A stretch of 64,000 nt of DNA from Megaleporinus macrocephalus (Eukaryota; Chordata; Actinopteri; Characiformes; Anostomidae): the NCBI GenBank assembly GCA_021613375.1, contig CM038706.1, positions 22,820,866 to 22,884,865 on the forward strand. The letters run 5' to 3'. Under the pieces are notes generated by a model that was not told the DNA's origin, searched no databases, and saw only the letters and a list, made by a program, of their open reading frames with translations. Position numbers and translations under genes: made by a program. Positions 52,125 to 56,240 of the stretch are shown one piece after another. How positions within the stretch are numbered: position 1 is the stretch's first letter; the number at the start of each line of letters is the position of its first letter.

Positions 52125-54983
52125 TAAGAGAGAGAGAGACAGAGAGAGAGAGAGACAGAAACAGAAAAAGGGAAAAAAAAAAGGAGAGAATGATCTTCAC
52201 TTTATTCTTCCTGCACTGTAAAGTGAAACCATTCATTAGGTTAGGTTGTAAAACCCAGACCAATGTGGATGTGTATGAGTGATACAGCCTCTAGGTTTGA
52301 GACAATGAAAGCTCACTGTGCTGATGTTGACTTTAATGACAGGTATGAGAGATCTCCATGATGAAGAGGGGTCCTGGGACTCAGCTTTTATGTGAACACT
52401 GTAAAAAAAACACACAAAAGGGTAAAGCTCTACTGCGGAGGTTGAGTGAAAATGAAATAATAATAAAATTCAAACTGATTTTAATGACTTTTACTTCAAA
52501 TAAACACTCCATACCAAATCAAACACGCCTTTAAACCAAACTAACAAATGTATCACGTTTTAGTAAAAGGTTCAGGTTGTTATAATATTATATACAGAAC
52601 ACGTCACCCATTAGATCAGCAAGATAAAACTCTGGAGTATGTGTGTAAGTAAGTCTGTGCAGCACTGCTACCTGTCAAGGGTTTTATTTTGTTCTTCTCT
52701 GCCCTTTTCCTCATCTCTCCGGTGCGAAGCAAAAGTGGGCTCCAAGCCGAACGTTTCCTGTAGCCGTGCATATAGATCTGTGCGGTTATATACATGAAAT
52801 TCAAAGCCATTAACGGTCACATACAGCCGTGTTTCAGCCTTCGGATCTGCAAAGAAAACAAAAACCAATTACTGACCATAAAAACAAGCCTATCCAACAG
52901 TGAATGTGCATCCTCTTTACAGCCCCCCCAAACACTGACATAATAACATATGTCAGTAAACAAAATAATTAAAAAATATCTTTACAGTGCATAAAAGAAC
53001 GCACAATAAAAATACTACGTAGAATCACAGAACTATAAAAAACAGTTACAGCTTTCAGATGAGAGTATACAGAATATCTAGCTCTGGATTAGGGTTTTCA
53101 CAATACCAGAATTTTAATTCAATACTGATAACAAGTGTAGTATCACGATTCTCAATACCAAAACGAAAAGAAGAACACTCACAATTATATAAAGTCCTTA
53201 CTTTGTCTGAACATAAAATGTGAACCTGAATTATTTGGACACTCGTTGCTCCGTTTTAATCACCAACATTATACCGTTTTACTTAAGCCCACATTCAACT
53301 TAACGGGTAAGCAGGCTACGTGCCTGTTTACGATGGAAACGCAGTTCAAGTCAAGTTTATTTATATAGTGCTTTTTACAACAGTGTTGTCTTAAAGTAGC
53401 TTTACAAAAGTTTTGAAAACAGACAGTTACAACATATATAACCGCCTGTGAGCAAGCCAGAGGCAACAGTGGCAGGAAAAAACTCATCCTTCTCTGGTCA
53501 AACAGTATTTACAGTTTAATAAACTAAACACCAAAGAAAAGAGTCTCTGTTCACACAGCAAGTCAAATAATTAGCTTATCCTCGACGCATAAACAGCATA
53601 TAATTGCTATTTAAGTTTAGTAAAGCTCCCCAGTGTATCCTTTAACTAGCCTGTCCACTTCTCAGCTCTGTGTAGGGGTCAGGGTGGATGGCGGCTAAAT
53701 ACTTTAGCCAGGTCGCTGGTGTTGCCTGCTTTGCACTGAAGAGCTTTATAACACTGTTTACATACTGGGTTTGTGGTGTCGGTTGGGATGTAAAGAAAAT
53801 ATGCCCGCACTTCACCCCTCAAACCCGTTTTATCCACAAGTCACGCACGTGAGAGAACAAGTTTCATTCTGGCCGTTGCCATGCTAAGGCGAGCGGGCTA
53901 CTGCTTTCTCACTGCTACAGCTGGCTTGTGTGTTTCGCTCGATCGTGTCAAATTAGTTTGCACGATTTGATTCGCTTATTCAGAATTCTGCTTCAGTCAC
54001 TGGACACGCCCCACAGCACAGTGTGTTTTATACACAGGAGCTCGGTATTGGGTCATATACAATATTAAAAGCATTGAACACTAAAGAATCTAATCGTTTG
54101 TGACGTTGCAGTATTTAAAAAAGCATCGAATGTTTGGTGCATCATGCAACTCTATTGGTGTGGGAGTACGGGGTGGGTGGGGCTTGAGCGTGTGTGGGGG
54201 GACTCTATTCTGGAATTTACCATGTTGCTTCTGTTTGGGATTGTACATCTTCCACCATCGGAATATAAGGAAGCCATCCTGAATTCTGTGAAGAAACAGG
54301 TTCATTAACAAGTTATACAGAACAGCACGCTCACCAAACATGCCCAGCTCACTGAAAGAAAATCTCTGACAGACACAGAATATTAAATAAGAGGGTAAAA
54401 ATAGGTGTACAGACCTGATTGACATGTCCTCGTTGATGTAGTAGACATCTCGGAACATGACCTTCCCAGAGAGCACAGAAAAGGAAAACGAGCCTGCAAT
54501 ACAATGAACAAGCACCTCAATAAACACACTTAACGCATGACTCCCGAATTCATTCACCCGGTTATCAATGCCGGCTTTCACACATTTACTGACCGATGTG
54601 TATATAGCCATTTTTGTAGAGTCTGTTGATAATGAGAGTGAGGACGAGTCCAATGTTACGAGAGTTGTAGTATGTCAAGTATATGATCCATCCACAGGAC
54701 AGAATAGTGGCTAAGAAAATAAACACAGAAAAGAAGTTAAGTTCAGTCTCTTGTTGACAAATGCACACAAAGTGAGACACAAATAGCATGAGACACGGAT
54801 ACTGGAGTCTTTAAGTAGATGTATCATTATGTATTTTGACATTTACAGAAAACACAGATGTGTTAGCAGTACAGCAGTAAAAGTCGTCTTACCCACAAGC
54901 AGCCAGACTAAGTTAGAATTGTGTTTGTTGAGGTATTTATCCAAGTCACCAATACTAGGAACCAAGCTGTTGTTGCCCTCCAT
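3526..54983 (-). CDS. bltp1: BLTP1 / KIAA1109, bridge-like lipid transfer protein 1 (complete, 84 coding exons)
   Basis: BLTP1 (human KIAA1109, fly Tweek, worm LPD-3, yeast Csf1) belongs to the repeating beta-groove family. These are very long proteins whose hydrophobic trough lets phospholipids move from the ER, where the N-terminal helix is embedded, to another membrane such as the plasma membrane. In humans, loss causes Alkuraya-Kucinskas syndrome. Splicing the exons listed in the block entries below gives 4,929 residues, close to the human protein of about 5,005. Every junction is GT-AG and all 84 phases are compatible, so the gene looks intact. The start ATG at 54983 has a strong context (A at -3, G at +4) and opens the conserved N-terminus before the membrane helix at residues 25-45. 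The C-terminus ends in the family's Lys/Glu-rich 'DKEEH'. Exon borders were set by eye from splice signals and remembered homologues. Confidence 0.95.
4560..4690 (+). repeat. LINE-like 3' tail followed by (ATCT)n
   Basis: The sequence 'AATTTCCCTCTAGAGGATCA' followed by 'ATGAAGTATCT' and then repeated TATC/TGTC units matches the shape of a common fish retroelement 3' end with a tetranucleotide tail. It sits in intron 84 (3746-5376). The rest of that intron shows nothing I recognise. Confidence 0.5.
5340..5372. repeat. (GT)n microsatellite beside the exon 84 donor
   Basis: About 16 GT units on the plus strand, read as (CA)n in the transcript, starting 4-5 bases after the GT of the exon 84 splice donor. 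Confidence 0.9.
5549..7078. other. bltp1 intron 83, no recognised element
   Basis: AT-rich intronic DNA between exons 84 and 83. I found no conserved frame, RNA gene or nameable repeat. Confidence 0.5.
7382..8794 (-). CDS. bltp1: bltp1 exons 79-82: FSA_C region
   Basis: Exon 79 is 8577-8794, exon 80 8132-8383, exon 81 7693-7896 and exon 82 7382-7573, encoding residues about 4466-4754. This is one of the best conserved parts of the family. 'EIFVHGDLQWDIFQVIISRS' and 'MKLQEFFTQQFDTSKRALST' are in exon 79, 'DAAHHRHWPAVLKMVAGCHI' and 'GNHMTLACFHGPNFRSK' in exon 80. 'DDSTYIVQTLDFHLGHNTMV' opens exon 81, and exon 82 holds 'SYNHETETIFALPRMQLDFK'. The pattern of alternating hydrophobic strands fits the repeating beta-groove fold. 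Introns are short (200-250 bp), and the upstream edge of exon 82 abuts a GA-rich tract that serves as its polypyrimidine tract. Confidence 0.94.
8963..11986 (-). CDS. bltp1: bltp1 exons 73-78
   Basis: Exon 73 is 11810-11986, exon 74 10381-10518, exon 75 10072-10287, exon 76 9589-9739, exon 77 9257-9414 and exon 78 8963-9149; residues about 4124-4466. Conserved anchors include 'SINLEFVKVSLSRMRRTG' (73), 'IGSASFKYDMRRLSEILAFP' and 'WYRRSIARRLFLGDQTINLP' (74), 'ETLVVFVINLKQLNVQMNMS' (76), 'TTSGLKSQGRLSVGSNRDRE' (77) and 'DYMGSSILMGIFSNADLQLQ' (78). Exon 75 encodes a serine- and proline-rich linker ending in 'RSRSVSDSSAPRR', which looks disordered and phosphorylatable. The donor chosen for exon 77 (GTAAGT at 9256) gives a Ser where the mammalian protein, as I recall it, has Ala. 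Confidence 0.93.
11305..11553 (+). repeat. Dispersed repeat copy A (matches 57341-57605)
   Basis: From 'GCAGGTCCTCTTCTTTGGAA' to 'AAATAGCATGAATA' this block matches 57341-57605 in the same orientation, with a few substitutions and small indels. The second copy sits inside a larger transposon-like block, so this is probably an internal piece of the same family. It lies in intron 73. Confidence 0.8.
12130..14626 (-). CDS. bltp1: bltp1 exons 68-72
   Basis: Exon 68 is 14443-14626, exon 69 13390-13551, exon 70 13140-13279, exon 71 12531-12729 and exon 72 12130-12333; residues about 3828-4123. Structured pieces: 'VKTAKLYAWVALQTLPEEMV' and 'SPCLLDFLEKALETIPITPV' in 69, 'SSFPVDVVVYVRVQ' in 70, 'SRVECMLKLPSLDLVFSSNR' in 71 and 'GLSFTACMSDFSLYVFHPYG' in 72. 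These alternate with low-complexity linkers: a proline run at the end of exon 68, a Pro/Ser/Thr-rich stretch at the end of exon 71 and a 'GRSRHSSSQSDL' basic-serine motif in exon 72. The intron upstream of exon 68 is almost filled by the minisatellite. Confidence 0.93.
14861..16078 (+). repeat. 24/25-bp minisatellite, about 50 units, in bltp1 intron 67
   Basis: Head-to-tail units of the form GTAGTG(TA)(T)CTAAAACRTTTGRCYG fill about 1.2 kb of a 1.5 kb intron. Monomers are 24 or 25 bp, depending on whether the unit reads GTGATCT, GTGTACT or GTGTATCT. Subtypes cluster: a CCTG type at the left, then a run of ACCG units (about 15120-15300), then GGCTG units with ACGTTT, then mixed ACGTTT/ACATTT units. 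Between about 15661 and 15990 a block of seven monomers (170 bp) is itself repeated. A short inverted copy (ACACTACCAGCCAAAAG) sits just left of the array at 14818. Confidence 0.97.
16146..18073 (-). CDS. bltp1: bltp1 exons 65-67
   Basis: Exon 65 is 17838-18073, exon 66 16483-16686 and exon 67 16146-16326; residues about 3621-3827. Exon 65 begins 'FPEETEMDLLSVTIDDPA' and turns into an acidic/serine stretch ('SSSEDSDKEEEFDRERP'), probably disordered. Exon 66 returns to a conserved groove segment with 'TERNIDFELDVRVEIDSGKC'. Exon 67 contains 'CDRSSRSLDQDS', a basic cluster, and the strongly conserved 'IETTVFYIPGVDVK'. The exon 65 acceptor reads AAG rather than CAG/TAG, but it keeps the frame and follows a T-rich tract. 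The donor at 17837 (GTGAGC) was chosen over one 2 bases upstream because only it restores frame with exon 66. Confidence 0.92.
16687..17837. other. bltp1 intron 65, no recognised element
   Basis: AT-rich intronic DNA with no conserved frame or nameable repeat. Confidence 0.5.
18344..19179. mobile_element. DNA-transposon relic with CCCTGTTTCC termini
   Basis: The left end reads ACAGCCCTGTTTCCAAA (18343-18359) and the right end TTTGGAAACAGGGTTGT (19162-19178), a clear terminal inverted repeat typical of a very common teleost DNA transposon family. Internal sequence matches the second, less complete copy at 57890-59098 in general layout. No intact transposase frame remains. A long (AT)n tract interrupts it. 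It lies in intron 64. Confidence 0.7.
18960..19055. repeat. (AT)n microsatellite, about 47 units
   Basis: A perfect AT dinucleotide run of about 95 bp inside the transposon relic, able to form a long cruciform or hairpin. Confidence 0.97.
19351..19524. mobile_element. Foldback MITE-like element
   Basis: The block starts CAGGGTGCCCAATCT and ends AGATTGGACACCCCTG, with inner inverted matches ('GTTTTCATTCC' against 'GAATGAAAAC', and 'GGGTCAG'-like segments). The self-complementary layout matches a familiar small fish repeat. No coding content. Confidence 0.65.
19525..20822. other. bltp1 intron 64, unassigned stretch
   Basis: AT-rich intronic DNA with scattered short open frames. I see no conserved protein or named repeat here. 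Confidence 0.45.
20823..21312. mobile_element. Possible MITE bounded by an 11-bp inverted repeat
   Basis: TGGTGCAACCA near 20824 is matched by TGGTTGCACCA near 21297, a perfect 11-bp inverted pair about 0.5 kb apart in AT-rich intronic DNA. I did not find a convincing target-site duplication. It could be coincidence or a decayed element in intron 64. Confidence 0.4.
21494..22277 (-). CDS. bltp1: bltp1 exons 61-64
   Basis: Exon 61 is 22147-22277, exon 62 21877-22000, exon 63 21680-21789 and exon 64 21494-21581; residues about 3470-3620. The segment is helical and charged rather than groove-like. It runs from 'KRLMDIRELNEQAKVIDDLK' (61) through 'GTINQEIQRYQQLESVAVND' and 'IRRDVRKKLRRSSMR' (62) to 'ASLKDKWGLGYKPSYNRSKS' (63) and 'EAASPGPRVTFNID' (64). 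A predicted helix or coiled coil in 61-62 is plausible. Exon 61 follows exon 60 directly in phase 0, so the candidate cassette between them is optional for the frame. Confidence 0.93.
23189..23416 (-). CDS. bltp1: Candidate bltp1 cassette exon (76 codons, phase 0-0)
   Basis: Between canonical exons 60 and 61 there is an open 228-nt block. It has an acceptor (TTTGCAG, ending at 23417) and a donor (GTATGT, starting at 23188) and is phase 0 at both ends. Including it would add 76 residues without disturbing the frame (4,929 to 5,005). The peptide is Arg/Ser/Pro-rich, with pieces such as 'SPRVSFRKRLVNSILGL' and 'RSKSRSVRLPPSAS', resembling the disordered linkers elsewhere in the protein. GC content is visibly higher than in the flanking intron. 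It could be an alternatively spliced or tissue-specific exon. I do not recall it in the main mammalian isoform, where the adjacent exons join directly. Confidence 0.6.
24100..24604 (+). mobile_element. 5'-truncated Tx1/L1-type LINE, ORF2 C-terminus and tail
   Basis: Translating from about 24112 gives 'KREKPPTFKNW', 'YIMQFMVLEKIKHSLAG' and 'FYSTWQPALTYI' before a stop at 24268. This is the typical last stretch of ORF2 in fish L1/Tx1 LINEs. About 330 bases of 3' tail follow, with a G run, a pyrimidine run, 'ATCAATAAAAAGACATTTG' and a poly-A. It is inserted in intron 60, antisense to bltp1. Confidence 0.72.
24997..27478 (-). CDS. bltp1: bltp1 exons 53-60
   Basis: Exon 53 is 27373-27478, exon 54 27187-27284, exon 55 26845-27030, exon 56 26593-26761, exon 57 26282-26493, exon 58 25933-26131, exon 59 25303-25362 and exon 60 24997-25223; residues about 3051-3469. 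Conserved stretches: 'NHLVFLQKVFMKEVNEVIQK' (53), 'ETGLIELELSNRIQCKATP' (55), 'AVLITLNRPIVFAQPVAFDR' (56), 'VLFWLNYKAAYDNWKEQRLA' (57), 'CVVPDGTYEVCSRTTGQ' (59) and 'TWTLNVLWKMCGIDVHMDPN' (60). Exon 60 ends in an acidic tract ('EEDIDDIADLN', 'ADLSDEDESD'). Exons 53-60 return to clear repeating beta-groove sequence after the disordered middle of the protein. Confidence 0.94.
27602..30474 (-). CDS. bltp1: bltp1 exons 47-52
   Basis: Exon 47 is 30229-30474, exon 48 30053-30146, exon 49 29510-29560 (only 51 nt), exon 50 28379-28585, exon 51 27988-28223 and exon 52 27602-27846; residues about 2691-3050. Anchors: 'HVTLIVFGVGMVNRTHLEAD' (47), 'TETCASAHIGGVNIVLLEGI' (48), 'DFPTSPTSTAKQEF' (49), 'INIPQHPATLHSMMVRSSHQ' (50), 'VLKFSAMLDGITIGAALLPS' (51) and 'MSGEYIIQEHEGHSETTWAP' (52). 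The small exon 49 is needed to keep frame: exon 48 ends in phase 2 at an unusual CA|GTCAGT donor, and exon 49 returns phase 2 to exon 50. Exon 47 opens with a Pro/Ser/Arg-rich linker. Confidence 0.93.
28900..29290 (+). repeat. hAT-like terminus and decayed repeat
   Basis: CCAGGGGTTCTCAACTG at 28901-28917 resembles a hAT terminal inverted repeat, and the following AT-rich 350 bp has no coding character. I did not find the other end clearly. It lies in intron 49. Confidence 0.35.
30826..31544 (-). CDS. bltp1: bltp1 exon 46: long GC-rich exon
   Basis: At 719 nt this is the second longest exon, encoding residues about 2451-2690. It opens with groove-type sequence ('GMVNLPPLEFKPALMIETFS'). It contains the conserved 'VDMALVRLIHQFSTMIDDIK' helix and 'ATQTDIKLSRYTAGSASPTP', then a long Arg/Ser/Gly-rich disordered stretch with 'SDFSRSSRGSLNG' and 'SSLGRSERRTSKVSRKGS'. 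It ends with 'DDSDSITVSEQSEPSAECWQ' and 'NMYKLLNFYSLISDP'. Base composition in the middle is strikingly GC-rich compared with neighbouring exons. The third position of codons is mainly G or C. Confidence 0.94.
32085..32955 (+). mobile_element. 5'-truncated Tx1/L1-type LINE relic
   Basis: One frame around 32198-32345 gives 'AYLCNARLASIYPGVNPLCP', 'RCGMEPATLLHMFWTCSKLE' and 'KYWKPVF', the zinc-finger-like C-terminal motif of ORF2 in Tx1/L1 elements. Further on, 'KRRILLGWKASTGPSHALWL' fits the following conserved block. The frame is broken by several stops and the copy ends in 'GATCAATAAAAGGAC' and a short A run at about 32950. It lies in intron 45, antisense to bltp1. Confidence 0.75.
33004..36084 (-). 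CDS. bltp1: bltp1 exons 40-45
   Basis: Exon 40 is 35844-36084, exon 41 35197-35342, exon 42 34850-35075, exon 43 34588-34752, exon 44 34321-34499 and exon 45 33004-33182; residues about 2073-2451. Exon 40 has 'ALVTLKKGLVALARQWMKFI' and ends in an acidic 'SADGVEIEFDA'. Exons 41-44 are low-complexity but family-typical, with 'MRKLSKSHTHSESGLKIK' (41), 'SYTSGDTAADSPAH' and 'RKESLLSYLTGSFPSLHNLL' (42) and 'SEPSSVSFYNWMSIAVGN' (43). Exon 44 carries His/Ser/Gln-rich sequence. Exon 45 resumes folded sequence with 'SYKMYFGEHLSFSGTLECLR' and a basic 'KDRKNKRARR'. Confidence 0.92.
33183..34320. other. bltp1 intron 44, no recognised element
   Basis: About 1.1 kb of AT-rich intron without a conserved frame or a repeat I can name. 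Confidence 0.5.
35520..35717. repeat. hAT-like non-autonomous fragment
   Basis: The right edge 'TTAGGAACCCCTG' (35705-35717) equals the right edge of the hAT relic at 817-829. The preceding GGGCCGTG and GGGTCGCAT segments are also hAT-tail-like. No coding content. It lies in intron 40. Confidence 0.45.
36174..37787 (-). CDS. bltp1: bltp1 exons 34-39
   Basis: Exon 34 is 37603-37787, exon 35 37259-37480, exon 36 36944-37155, exon 37 36688-36839, exon 38 36415-36565 and exon 39 36174-36326; residues about 1714-2072. Conserved: 'NAGIEKGKEIAARLNIHRIH' (34), 'WGWIMFECGIENLTVKG' (35), 'GSGYSTDVSDDNLPNDAHSP' (36), 'SMKLTIKEIWFSFAAPTNIR' (37), 'LNLLSTATPAVGAWLVPIDQ' and 'VCAVMGCIMTEALE' (38), and 'ENPSCLLCNILHRYLQQADY' (39). 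Exon 36 is a Gly/Ser/Asp-rich linker between groove segments. Introns here are short (about 90-250 bp). Confidence 0.94.
37788..38767. other. bltp1 intron 33, no recognised element
   Basis: About 1 kb of AT-rich intron; no conserved frame or nameable repeat. Confidence 0.5.
38768..40673 (-). CDS. bltp1: bltp1 exons 29-33
   Basis: Exon 29 is 40603-40673, exon 30 40349-40522, exon 31 39255-39375, exon 32 38970-39116 and exon 33 38768-38889; residues about 1503-1714. Recognisable pieces: 'SSLLDRGVQLMGDL' (29), 'TTAIVEVKGAVNVVLTPLVA' (30), 'YIESMVHFASIRHPASILDD' (31), 'DNVKIKGLQANVTIPK' (32) and 'VSLVALCFDRIATQLRMNR' (33). The strand-like alternation in exons 30-33 fits the repeating beta-groove fold. 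Exon 32 begins right after a (GT)n-plus-T-run polypyrimidine tract. Confidence 0.93.
39376..40348. other. bltp1 intron 30 with (AAAT)n tract
   Basis: About 1 kb intron. A tetranucleotide AAAT run of about 11 units lies at 39691-39736; the remainder is unassigned. Confidence 0.7.
40762..42615 (-). CDS. bltp1: bltp1 exons 25-28
   Basis: Exon 25 is 42335-42615, exon 26 42002-42246, exon 27 41672-41867 and exon 28 40762-41557 (796 nt, the longest exon); residues about 997-1502. Exon 25 has 'RRSNWLEAGSVTFNLITADV' and 'AKYEVQRHFLELHDMQTKR'. Exon 26 has the cysteine-containing 'NRCGCLGGCRFFGG' and 'SYGQSLLQPGEWIV'. Exon 27 is a serine-rich linker with 'RSHSSASSSEENSSSSAALP'. Exon 28 is a long mostly disordered segment that still holds strongly conserved islands: 'SPLRSPLKRQSSVQSARLGS', 'RSDENVLDSP', 'SDEGPGTYPGRKRRRR' and 'TNKRTSKSSLHRPLDLDTPT'. 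Such islands suggest docking or phosphorylation sites, which is inference. Confidence 0.94.
42616..43504. other. bltp1 intron 24, no recognised element
   Basis: About 0.9 kb of AT-rich intron; a short CCAT/CATC-rich patch lies near 42900-42960. Nothing else recognised. Confidence 0.5.
43505..45070 (-). CDS. bltp1: bltp1 exons 19-24
   Basis: Exon 19 is 44877-45070, exon 20 44486-44695, exon 21 44252-44389, exon 22 43970-44146, exon 23 43750-43878 and exon 24 43505-43624; residues about 674-996. Conserved: 'DRLHVEMELSPDSHITLYGP' (19), 'RPWDITVLINLHKVHGRLPT' (20), 'GYLERLCFEMKKGYRETLLQ' (21), 'LEYAWLIDVQAGALTGKVTV' (22), 'LEWGESFLFHVVSREFQLEQ' (23) and 'LSVDGAQVFIVEHGCAANIK' (24). Dense groove-type strands with a Pro-rich loop in exon 19. 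All six exons end in phase 0, so exon skipping within the block would keep frame. Confidence 0.94.
45158..45894. mobile_element. hAT-type MITE with 8-bp target duplication CCTCAGTG
   Basis: The left end TAGGGCTGGACGAT and right end ATCGCCCAGCCCTA form a terminal inverted repeat (13 of 14 bases). Flanking copies of CCTCAGTG at 45150-45157 and 45895-45902 are exact. An 8-bp duplication is the hallmark of hAT transposition. No transposase remains. It lies in intron 18, and a second repeat is nested inside. Confidence 0.9.
45570..45815. repeat. Nested interspersed repeat inside the hAT MITE
   Basis: The block 'AAGTCAAGTGGGTTTTTATT' through 'CCTCCAGGACCATGGTGC' to 'GTAATAAATAGAGTCCAGTG' interrupts the palindromic termini of the MITE and reads like a separate fish repeat family. 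Borders are approximate. Confidence 0.5.
46068..47762 (-). CDS. bltp1: bltp1 exons 13-18
   Basis: Exon 13 is 47671-47762, exon 14 47467-47584, exon 15 47203-47358, exon 16 46627-46724, exon 17 46288-46469 and exon 18 46068-46174; residues about 423-673. Conserved: 'MQYRTLLEAEMLAF' spanning exons 13-14, 'MPQSWQCEIEVYKATYHFIY' (14), 'FHQFEMIWAANQHNWIDCST' (15), 'GETLNIDFTLPFHEFVPATC' (16), 'LCLPDCHPSRYPLL' (17) and 'DYTWHPIYPQKSDQQLKQS' (18). The segment is one of the most conserved in the family and belongs to the N-terminal half of the lipid groove. Phases run 0, 1, 1, 0, 2, 1. Confidence 0.95.
47859..49114 (-). CDS. bltp1: bltp1 exons 9-12
   Basis: Exon 9 is 49035-49114, exon 10 48698-48845, exon 11 48031-48187 and exon 12 47859-47937; residues about 268-422. 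Conserved: 'GEGFVVMQSNDVDIYYYQDE' (9), 'CWGLDIVCGKGTDFNYGPWA' (10), 'ELRMNIIADATIDLLFTKNR' (11) and 'VGAGSYLEVNIPMTV' (12). The last two look like consecutive beta strands of the groove. An acidic loop after 'LVPEELENGDAEACSEG' in exon 10 is a typical inter-strand insertion. Confidence 0.95.
49519..49590. repeat. (CA)n and (CAGA)n compound microsatellite
   Basis: A run of CA units passes into ACAGAC repeats in intron 8. Confidence 0.9.
49864..50230. mobile_element. Tc1-like non-autonomous element fragment
   Basis: TACTGTAAAGTGCAAAAGTC near 49870 resembles the end of a widespread fish Tc1-like/MITE family, and the following 'AATCAAGAAATCCAGGATAA', 'ATACCATGCTTTAAAAAGTA' and 'TGATGTTGAGGTCTGG' fit its usual interior. 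The far end is not defined. It lies in intron 8. Confidence 0.5.
50231..51077. other. bltp1 intron 8, unassigned stretch
   Basis: AT-rich intronic DNA with no conserved frame or nameable repeat. Confidence 0.45.
51078..51143. repeat. (GT)n microsatellite, about 33 units
   Basis: Perfect GT dinucleotide run in intron 8; a second shorter one is at 51663-51692. Confidence 0.95.
51897..52846 (-). CDS. bltp1: bltp1 exons 6-8
   Basis: Exon 6 is 52672-52846, exon 7 52317-52398 and exon 8 51897-52090; residues about 118-268. Exon 6 has 'TRLYVTVNGFEFHVYNRTDL' followed by a basic, less conserved loop. Exon 7 has 'SSWRSLIPVIKVNIST'. Exon 8 has 'RVAFGNHHLPQTLCMNFDDA', 'TYATKPPSSHLDQFMHIVKG' and 'LVPSPRYLGLQNDE'. 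This is the first chorein-like part of the groove directly after the membrane anchor. The exon 8 acceptor uses an extreme polypyrimidine tract, a (CT)n run seen as a GA repeat on the plus strand at 52092-52160. Confidence 0.95.
53345..53520. repeat. Common ostariophysan-type interspersed repeat
   Basis: The order 'AAGTCAAGTTTATTTATATA', 'GTGCTTTTTACAAC', 'AGTAGCTTTACAAAAG' and 'GAGCAAGCCAGAGGCAACAG' then 'TGGCAGGAAAAAACTC' is that of a short repeat found very often in carp-, characin- and catfish-type genomes, as I recall. It lies in intron 5. Confidence 0.6.
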
Positions 54984-54995
54984 GGTTAGGCCCCA
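54221..54995 (-). CDS. bltp1: bltp1 exons 2-5: N-terminus with ER membrane anchor
   Basis: Exon 2 is 54893-54995, with ATG at 54983-54981 after 12 untranslated bases. Exon 3 is 54594-54710, exon 4 54415-54493 and exon 5 54221-54285; together residues 1-117. The sequence around residues 21-38, 'HNSNLVWLLVATILSCGW', opens a hydrophobic helix to about residue 45, the ER anchor of the family. It is followed by 'NRLYKNGYIHIGSFSFSVLS', 'VMFRDVYYINEDMSIRIQDG' and 'FRWWKMYNPKQKQH', all nearly invariant in vertebrates. The ATG has A at -3 and G at +4. Residues 2-15 differ from mammals more than the rest, as expected for the short lumenal or exposed tip. Confidence 0.96.
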
Positions 54996-55038
54996 CTGCA
55001 GGTAAAAATGTATAGAACAATAATCAATATAAACAATA

Positions 55039-55039
<1 letters not shown>

Positions 55040-55089
<50 letters not shown>

Positions 55090-55126
55090 GACACTGTGTC
55101 TATTATTATTATTATTATTATTATCT
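55040..55126. repeat. (TTA)n microsatellite, two blocks
   Basis: Long TTA/ATT trinucleotide runs at about 55040-55086 and 55103-55123, separated by a short unique piece, in intron 1 close to exon 2. Confidence 0.95.
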
Positions 55127-55710
55127 TCATCATCAAGCAAACATGCCCAACCTTTTTTTTACAGGGCAAAAAAGACTAAACAAATAAAGAAGGTAGGTTG
55201 AATTTACTTGTTTATTTTATACCAGCATTGCATTACATCAACATAAGAACTGACATGTTACATACATATTTTCTTATTTTTCTAAGAGATAAACAAGTAG
55301 AGCTGTAATGATACACTCAGCCCACAGTTCAATTGTATTTACAACACTGGGTCCACCATTAAGAATTCACAGGATATGATGTTGGCATAATTAACAGAAT
55401 GTCCATTCTCCACAATGCACACTGTCACAGTTTAGCACTGCAATATCACACTTTCATGCGTTGTTACACGCCTGAAAACATAAACTACTGTATGTTGTAA
55501 AACACTTCTTATTATTTGGCCTTTATTGTATTGTTAGACAGATATTTTTTAGATGATATATATTAAACATGATATATATTAAATATCCTGCAAGGCTTTA
55601 CAAAAATACCCAAAACTGTTCTACAACAATGTGCAATGTCAGTGATTTGACTCTGGTCAGGCTAGTTTGTGAGCCTTTTCAGGACCAGCCTGTTCCTGAA
55701 ACTCTGGTAT
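55127..55710. other. bltp1 intron 1, unassigned stretch
   Basis: AT-rich DNA between the TTA repeats and the next hAT element; nothing recognised. Confidence 0.45.
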
Positions 55711-55718
55711 GCTGTTAG

Positions 55719-56240
55719 TAGGGGTGTGCCATATCGTATCATACACAATAATATCGCCAACATTTTTGAATACTGTGAACGATATTTTACCCTGAAATAT
55801 CATGCCATATCACCTATCCCTAATTATTACATCAGGGTACTACTTTTTACTGTTTTTAGCAAAAGAAAAATTCACACTTTTCTCATTTCCCATTATATAT
55901 CTACTAGACACAGACTTAATCTGTGCAGTATCATTCATTTTACTTCAGTCCTGGATATATGGAGGTGTTTGGAGTGCATTATTTAGCATCGTGACATTCG
56001 GGATTTTTGACTTATGTTACAGTCTGATGAAAATTCTTGTATTATTTAATATCTCAGTTAGGGGTGTGCTATATCATATCGTATGCAATAATAAAATGTA
56101 ATTTTCATTTTGTTGCAGTAGTGGATTCTTGAAATATATTTTCTAAATTCAATGTTTTGTCATATCACCAAGAGTATCGGTATCACAAAAATACAATGAA
56201 ATATTGTGATATTATTGTAGGGCTATATCGCCCACCCCTA
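55719..56240. mobile_element. hAT-type MITE with 8-bp target duplication GCTGTTAG
   Basis: It begins TAGGGGTGTGCCATATCG and ends CGCCCACCCCTA. Exact flanking GCTGTTAG copies lie at 55711-55718 and 56241-56248. A second internal 'TAGGGGTGTGCTATATC' at about 56059 suggests an internal duplication or a nested relative. There is no transposase. It lies in intron 1. Confidence 0.9.

Noticed and set aside
52081..52263. Ser/Leu-rich minus-strand open frame
   Set aside because: It is the (CT)n polypyrimidine tract of exon 8 read as codons.
3526..54983. Idea that bltp1 here is a pseudogene or broken by its many insertions
   Set aside because: All insertions are intronic, and the 84 exon phases fit together without a frameshift or stop over 14,790 nt.
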